A stretch of DNA of 9,126 bases from Ktedonobacter sp. 13_1_20CM_4_53_11 (GTDB lineage: Bacteria; Chloroflexota; Ktedonobacteria; Ktedonobacterales; Ktedonobacteraceae): the NCBI GenBank assembly GCA_001919995.1, contig MNIY01000114.1, positions 1-9,126 on the forward strand, written 5' to 3'. Positions 5,921 through 9,126 of the stretch are shown piece after piece. A program made the position numbers and the translations under genes. Below the pieces are notes generated by a model. That model was not told the origin of the DNA. It was given only the letters and a program-made list of their open reading frames with translations, and did no database searches. Positions within the stretch are counted from its first letter, which is position 1; each line of letters begins with the position of its first letter.

Positions 5921-6367
5921 ATGGCACATTACTTCACTCGTGAAGAGGCTGAGGCCCTATTGCCACAGATCTCCGTTGTACTGCGCGAGATACAGGTTAA
6001 GTATGAGTCCGTCCTGCAAACCCAGGAGGAACTTGACGCCCTGCGTATGCAGGCGGCTGGCAACGGCTATCACCTGCAAGACCGCATCGTGAACCTTCAG
6101 AGAGAGCTATCTCAGCAGGCGCAAACGCTGCGTAAGCTGCTTGATGAACTGACCGGTTTCGGCTGCGTCTTGAAAGACCCCGAGCGAGGTCTGATCGATT
6201 TTCTCAGCCTGCGTAGTGGTCGTGAAATCTATCTCTGCTGGTATCTTGGTGAAGAGCGTATCAATTTCTGGCACGATCTTGAGGCGGGCTTCGCTGGTGT
6301 TAGGACATGTGTTACAGGTAGACCGGGCTACGCTAATCGCGTCTTCAGGAGAACCTCTTACTGCTGA
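5921..6367 (+). CDS. DUF2203 domain protein with a replaced C-terminal tail
   Basis: Residues 1-126 of this 148-residue protein follow the DUF2203 pattern: YFTREEAEALLPQI at the N-terminus, a long helical coiled region (about 20-85) and the signature GCVLKDPERGLIDFLSLRSG (82-101). REIYLCWYLGEERINFWHDLEAGFAG follows (in residues 102-126). The function of DUF2203 proteins is unknown. Family members usually end a few residues after the 'AGFAGR' motif. Here the frame instead continues for 22 residues (VRTCVTGRPGYANRVFRRTS and two more) that are simply the out-of-frame reading of prmC. The tail is therefore not native DUF2203 sequence. The start is ATG 5921 with GAGAGG (5906-5911) 9 bases upstream; TTG 5900 is a less likely start. 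Confidence 0.85.
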   Translation: MAHYFTREEAEALLPQISVVLREIQVKYESVLQTQEELDALRMQAAGNGYHLQDRIVNLQRELSQQAQTLRKLLDELTGFGCVLKDPERGLIDFLSLRSGREIYLCWYLGEERINFWHDLEAGFAGVRTCVTGRPGYANRVFRRTSYC

Positions 6368-7076
6368 ACAAGAACGGCAATATCACCAGTTGCTTGAGCG
6401 CCGGAAACATGGTGAACCAGTTGCCTACCTTGTAGGGCACAAAGAGTTTTACGGCCTTGATTTCTATATTGATAAACGGGTTCTCATTCCACGGCCGGAG
6501 ACAGAATTACTGGTTGAAGCAGCTATAAAGATAGTCCGCGCTTTGCTTGCTACCGGACAAACACCTGTTTTGGCTGATATTGGTACCGGTTCTGGTATCA
6601 TTCCCATAACTATTGCTGTACAGGTACCAGAACTGCCCTATCTCTACGCCAGTGATATTTCCTCCGAAGCCCTTGAAGTTGCTCGCATTAATTGTCAGCG
6701 TCACTCTGTTGAACAGCGCGTTCGATTAGTTCATAGTGACCTCCTCTCAGCCTTGCCCGAACCTCTTGATATTATCACTGCTAACCTGCCTTATGTGGGC
6801 ACCGACGAGATGGAGATACTGGCTCCGGATGTGCTTGACTATGAACCGCATCTTGCCCTTTTCAGTGGTACACAGGGGTTAGACCTGTTAGAACGCTTCT
6901 TCAAGGAAGCGCAACAATCAGGGAAGCTGAAGGAACATGCGGTTTTGTTGTTGGAAATTGGCTATCAACAGCGTGAAAGGCTTGTTCATTCGCTCAGTAA
7001 TCTCTGGCCGCAGGCGTCCGTGACATTTGAAAAAGACTTTGCCGGGTGGGATCGTTTGTTAAAGGTGGTATTGTGA
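6216..7076 (+). CDS. prmC: Release factor glutamine methyltransferase PrmC, atypical N-terminus
   Basis: PrmC uses S-adenosylmethionine to methylate the glutamine of the GGQ loop of peptide-chain release factors. In the 286-residue frame starting at GTG 6216, clear PrmC sequence begins at about residue 25: ASLVLGHVLQVDRATLIASS, then GEPVAYLVGHKEFYGLDF, IPRPETE (91-97), the SAM-binding DIGTGSG (121-127) and the active-site motif NLPY (190-193). NLPY stands in place of the usual NPPY; the catalytic Asn and Tyr are kept. Residues 1-24 are read from inside the strongly conserved end of DUF2203 and do not resemble the amphipathic helices of the PrmC N-terminal domain. The true start may therefore be GTG 6297, with GAGGCGGG at 6281-6288 upstream, giving 259 residues and a shortened release-factor-binding domain. 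The overlap with the preceding gene is about 150 bases, far beyond normal coupling. The start is uncertain, the identity is not. Confidence 0.9.
   Translation: MVVKSISAGILVKSVSISGTILRRASLVLGHVLQVDRATLIASSGEPLTAEQERQYHQLLERRKHGEPVAYLVGHKEFYGLDFYIDKRVLIPRPETELLVEAAIKIVRALLATGQTPVLADIGTGSGIIPITIAVQVPELPYLYASDISSEALEVARINCQRHSVEQRVRLVHSDLLSALPEPLDIITANLPYVGTDEMEILAPDVLDYEPHLALFSGTQGLDLLERFFKEAQQSGKLKEHAVLLLEIGYQQRERLVHSLSNLWPQASVTFEKDFAGWDRLLKVVL
6287..6302 (+). other. Junction where DUF2203 homology stops and PrmC homology starts
   Basis: In one frame the bases encode GFAG, the last conserved motif of DUF2203. In the next frame the same bases plus the following codons encode ASLVLGHVL, the family-like PrmC helix. 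Conserved family sequence thus passes from one frame to the other within about 10 bases, leaving no room for a DUF2203 stop, a spacer or the first 20-30 codons of prmC. A short deletion between the two genes would produce this arrangement. Confidence 0.6.
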
Positions 7077-7263
7077 ATGAAGGAGGAAATCCATAAGTCA
7101 GGTGGGTGGTAGCTGCTTGAGATAAACATACTATTTGTTTGCGTTTTCTTGAACGGAAGCATATAATCGAACTACGGTACGAGGGTGTATAGCAGCGTTA
7201 ATCACCCAGATGTGCAGGTGGTGAAAGATCATATCCTCAGGGGGGTAGGCAGGAGCGTTTTTT
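7077..7263 (+). other. Intergenic region between prmC and the GlcNAc-1-P transferase gene
   Basis: This 187-base gap contains a strong Shine-Dalgarno-like sequence, AAGGAGGA (7080-7087), just after the prmC stop with no ATG or GTG of a real gene at the right distance. It also holds a good promoter (7139-7167) and a leader with mutually exclusive short pairings: GGGTG 7183-7187 with CACCC 7203-7207, and TCACC 7202-7206 with GGTGA 7220-7224. No terminator hairpin with a T-run was found for the upstream operon. Confidence 0.5.
7139..7167 (+). promoter_or_regulatory. Promoter of the GlcNAc-1-P transferase gene
   Basis: TTGCGT (7139-7144) and a perfect TATAAT (7162-7167) are separated by 17 bases, the optimal spacing for a housekeeping sigma factor. 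Transcription would start near 7174, giving a leader of about 90 bases. It is the best promoter match in the window. Confidence 0.7.
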
Positions 7264-8634
7264 ATGGTTCTAGCAGATATCTTCTCCTTGCATAGGTTGT
7301 TACTCGTCCCACCCGGCATCCCAGATATAATAACGCTATTGATTGGTGGAGTAGCTGCATTTCTATTCGCTTACCTGCTGACTTTTGCGGTGAGAGCATT
7401 GTGCTATAAGCTAGGCTGGCTTGACCAACCGGCGGCACGAAGGGTACATACAAAAGCCGTGCCTCGCCTGGGTGGTGTAGCAATGTTTGTGGCTTTTGCG
7501 CTTGCCTCATTCCTTTTCTACAAACCCGGTTCGAGTAACGAAGTCATTATTTACTGGTTACTCATGGCTGCTTCTTTGTTCCTGGTGATTGTCAATGCCT
7601 ACGATGATATTGTGGGACTAAAACCACTGCCAAAGATCCTGGCGCAAACCATCGCCGTGCTGATTATTCTCGGACCCTGGGATGGGGTCTTCCATGGGAT
7701 ACTGCTGTTTACCTTCAATAACCCCTTTGGTAGAGAGATAATGAATCCTAACTTGCCATGGTATCAGCAACCCACGTTTTTTCTGCTCATTCACCCGGCT
7801 TCACCTGCTGCCCAACCAGGCATAAGTTTGGCAGCCATCCCTGCTGTCTTACTCACCTGGTTCTGGGCTGCTGGTATGATGAATACGGTGAACTGGATCG
7901 ATGGAATGGATGGTTTGGCGACGGGCGTTGTAGGAATTGCCGGCCTTTTTATCACGATCATTAGTTTTATATTGCAGCAACAGAGTATTGCAATTCTTGC
8001 TGCTATCTTCACCGGGGCAGTTCTCGGTTTTCTTCCTCACAACTGGAATCCCGCGAAGATTTTCATGGGTGATAGTGGTTCAATGTTTTTAGGTCTGGGG
8101 CTGGCCGTACTTTCGGTTATGGGCGGGGCGAAGTTAGCGCTAGCGCTGATGGTACTTGGTGTGCCTATTATTGATGTTGCTGTTGTGATCATGAACCGCA
8201 TCCGGCGACGCCAATCTCCCCTTCACTATGACAAGACACATTTGCACCACCGTCTAATGGCCACTGGTTTGAGCGTCAAGCAAATCTGTTATGTCATGTA
8301 CGGACTGGCACTGATTTTCGGATTGTTGGCTGTGACGCTCTCGGGAATACAGCATTATGCCCATTTTTTCAAGTTTATCGGCCTCGGGCTGGTTGTGCTG
8401 ACAATGGTCGGGTTGATTATATGGATGGACTATCGGCAGCGTCAAAGGGGAGTGCGTATCAATTTAGGTGGCCCTGAGACGCCGCCGAATGGAGATGCAA
8501 AAGAGAGAAGCGACAGCGATGAGAAAGCCGAAGCTATAACGCAGCAGGGCTCGAAGTTCATCAACTCAAGCCCTGGCCGATCACGACCTGATTCTCCGTA
8601 TGATGAGCAATTGCATGCGCGGTTTCCTCATTGA
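7264..8634 (+). CDS. Polyprenyl-phosphate GlcNAc-1-phosphate transferase (WecA/TagO/MraY family)
   Basis: This 456-residue integral membrane protein belongs to glycosyltransferase family 4. It transfers a sugar-1-phosphate, most likely GlcNAc-1-P, from a UDP-sugar to undecaprenyl phosphate, the first step of wall teichoic acid, O-antigen or related envelope glycans. Key motifs are [13 protein letters not shown] (59-71), [14 protein letters not shown] (111-124, the DD pair), [15 protein letters not shown] (207-221), [10 protein letters not shown] (263-272) and the basic HLHHR loop (326-330) typical of WecA/TagO rather than MraY. About ten hydrophobic segments lie between residues 20 and 388. 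The last 65 residues are a hydrophilic, charged tail that may be disordered in the cytoplasm. The ATG at 7264 has AGGAG (7251-7255) 8 bases upstream. Its own promoter lies at 7139-7167. The final 74 bases overlap the 3' end of uvrA on the other strand. Substrate assignment between GlcNAc and other sugars cannot be made from sequence alone. Confidence 0.9.
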   Translation: MVLADIFSLHRLLLVPPGIPDIITLLIGGVAAFLFAYLLTFAVRALCYKLGWLDQPAARRVHTKAVPRLGGVAMFVAFALASFLFYKPGSSNEVIIYWLLMAASLFLVIVNAYDDIVGLKPLPKILAQTIAVLIILGPWDGVFHGILLFTFNNPFGREIMNPNLPWYQQPTFFLLIHPASPAAQPGISLAAIPAVLLTWFWAAGMMNTVNWIDGMDGLATGVVGIAGLFITIISFILQQQSIAILAAIFTGAVLGFLPHNWNPAKIFMGDSGSMFLGLGLAVLSVMGGAKLALALMVLGVPIIDVAVVIMNRIRRRQSPLHYDKTHLHHRLMATGLSVKQICYVMYGLALIFGLLAVTLSGIQHYAHFFKFIGLGLVVLTMVGLIIWMDYRQRQRGVRINLGGPETPPNGDAKERSDSDEKAEAITQQGSKFINSSPGRSRPDSPYDEQLHARFPH

Positions 8635-9126
8635 ACATGCGGCGCAGAAAGTAACCGGTAAATGACTGTTCGTTCTCTGCAACCTCTTCTGGTGTGCCTT
8701 GAGCGATGACTTCACCGCCATCGTCTCCACCTGCTGGCCCCAGGTCGATAATCCAGTCTGCGCTCTTAATTACCTCCATGTTATGTTCAATCACTACAAT
8801 CGAGTTACCGTTATCGACGAGACGCTGTAAAACCTGGAGCAATCGATCCACATCGGCAAAGTGTAATCCAGTCGTTGGCTCATCCAGGATATACATCGTA
8901 CGGCCAGTTGCTCGTCGCGAAAGTTCCGTTGCCAGCTTAACGCGCTGCGCCTCACCTCCAGAAAGGGTGGTGGCTGGTTGACCGAGACGCATATAGCCCA
9001 ATCCAACTTCATTGAGCGTCTTCATTTTGTTGTAAATCGAAGGCACATTGGCAAAGAAACCCATTGCTTCTTCTACCGTCATATTCAGCACATCAGCGAT
9101 ATTCTTGCCTTTGTAGTGTATCTCCA
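8561..9126 (-). CDS. uvrA: Excinuclease ABC subunit A (UvrA), C-terminal part
   Basis: Some 188 codons and the stop are visible; the gene continues past the right edge. UvrA is the DNA damage-recognition ATPase of nucleotide excision repair, acting with UvrB and UvrC. The fragment covers the second ATPase domain: [20 protein letters not shown] at the start, the ABC signature [12 protein letters not shown] (about 8965-8930), Walker B with switch [11 protein letters not shown] (about 8893-8861) and the H-loop [26 protein letters not shown] follows. After the usual ending near TGYFLRRMF come about 25 further residues ([20 protein letters not shown] and GLS), a poorly conserved tail. Part of this tail is encoded in the overlap with the 3' end of the transferase gene. 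The last stretch is therefore probably free to vary. Confidence 0.97.
   Translation of the reverse strand, partial: EIHYKGKNIADVLNMTVEEAMGFFANVPSIYNKMKTLNEVGLGYMRLGQPATTLSGGEAQRVKLATELSRRATGRTMYILDEPTTGLHFADVDRLLQVLQRLVDNGNSIVVIEHNMEVIKSADWIIDLGPAGGDDGGEVIAQGTPEEVAENEQSFTGYFLRRMFNEETAHAIAHHTENQVVIGQGLS

Noticed and set aside
6270..6310. Programmed ribosomal frameshift making a DUF2203-PrmC fusion
   Set aside because: A +1 shift would be needed and no slippery sequence or stimulatory structure is evident; a deletion or plain overlap is simpler.
7183..7224. Antitermination-type alternative hairpins in the transferase leader
   Set aside because: The pairings are only 5 bp each with no T-run; too weak to call a regulator.
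1..9126. CRISPR arrays, tRNA, rRNA, insertion sequences, integrase or toxin-antitoxin genes
   Set aside because: None was found: no spaced direct repeats, no cloverleaf or rRNA signature, and no transposase or integrase motifs apart from the intein endonuclease.

Overview
The window is a protein-dense stretch of bacterial chromosome of moderate GC. The best guess for the source is a spore-forming member of the Chloroflexota, such as Ktedonobacteria. This rests on the DUF444/SpoVR pair, the DUF2203 protein, an NLPY-type PrmC and a WecA/TagO-type transferase in one neighbourhood. It is an inference from gene content and style, not from any database match.

Layout. Positions 2-97 hold the 3' end of a DUF444 (YhbH/YeaH-like) gene. 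Positions 270-2936 hold spoVR, whose extein (about 479 residues) is interrupted by a 409-residue intein at 1068-2294. The intein carries a two-motif LAGLIDADG endonuclease and, unusually, a LacI-type helix-turn-helix segment between the N-terminal splicing region and the endonuclease. A 24-bp-stem hairpin (2944-3001) fills the gap to a convergent minus-strand gene for a small cytoplasmic molybdopterin oxidoreductase of the sulfite oxidase fold (3010-3624). A divergent regulatory region follows (3625-3989) with palindromes, a candidate promoter and a foldable leader. Then comes a plus-strand group: an unrecognised four-helix membrane protein with a large exported part (3990-5897), a DUF2203 protein (5921-6367) and prmC (6216-7076). 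After a second promoter-bearing gap (7077-7263) lies a polyprenyl-phosphate GlcNAc-1-phosphate transferase (7264-8634). Its 3' end overlaps, tail to tail, the 3' end of uvrA, which runs out of the window on the minus strand (8561-9126).

How the genes work together. DUF444 and SpoVR belong to the conserved PrkA-DUF444-SpoVR module linked to sporulation or stationary-phase/starvation responses; the upstream prkA would lie outside the window. SpoVR must splice out its intein to restore its most conserved motif, NEGWA-SxWH. PrmC methylates release factors, the transferase starts a cell-envelope glycan, and UvrA acts in nucleotide excision repair; these look like ordinary chromosomal neighbours rather than one pathway.

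The most interesting points are the LacI-like HTH embedded in the SpoVR intein and the apparent out-of-frame junction where the conserved end of DUF2203 runs directly into the middle of the PrmC N-terminal domain. No tRNA, rRNA, CRISPR array or insertion sequence was seen.
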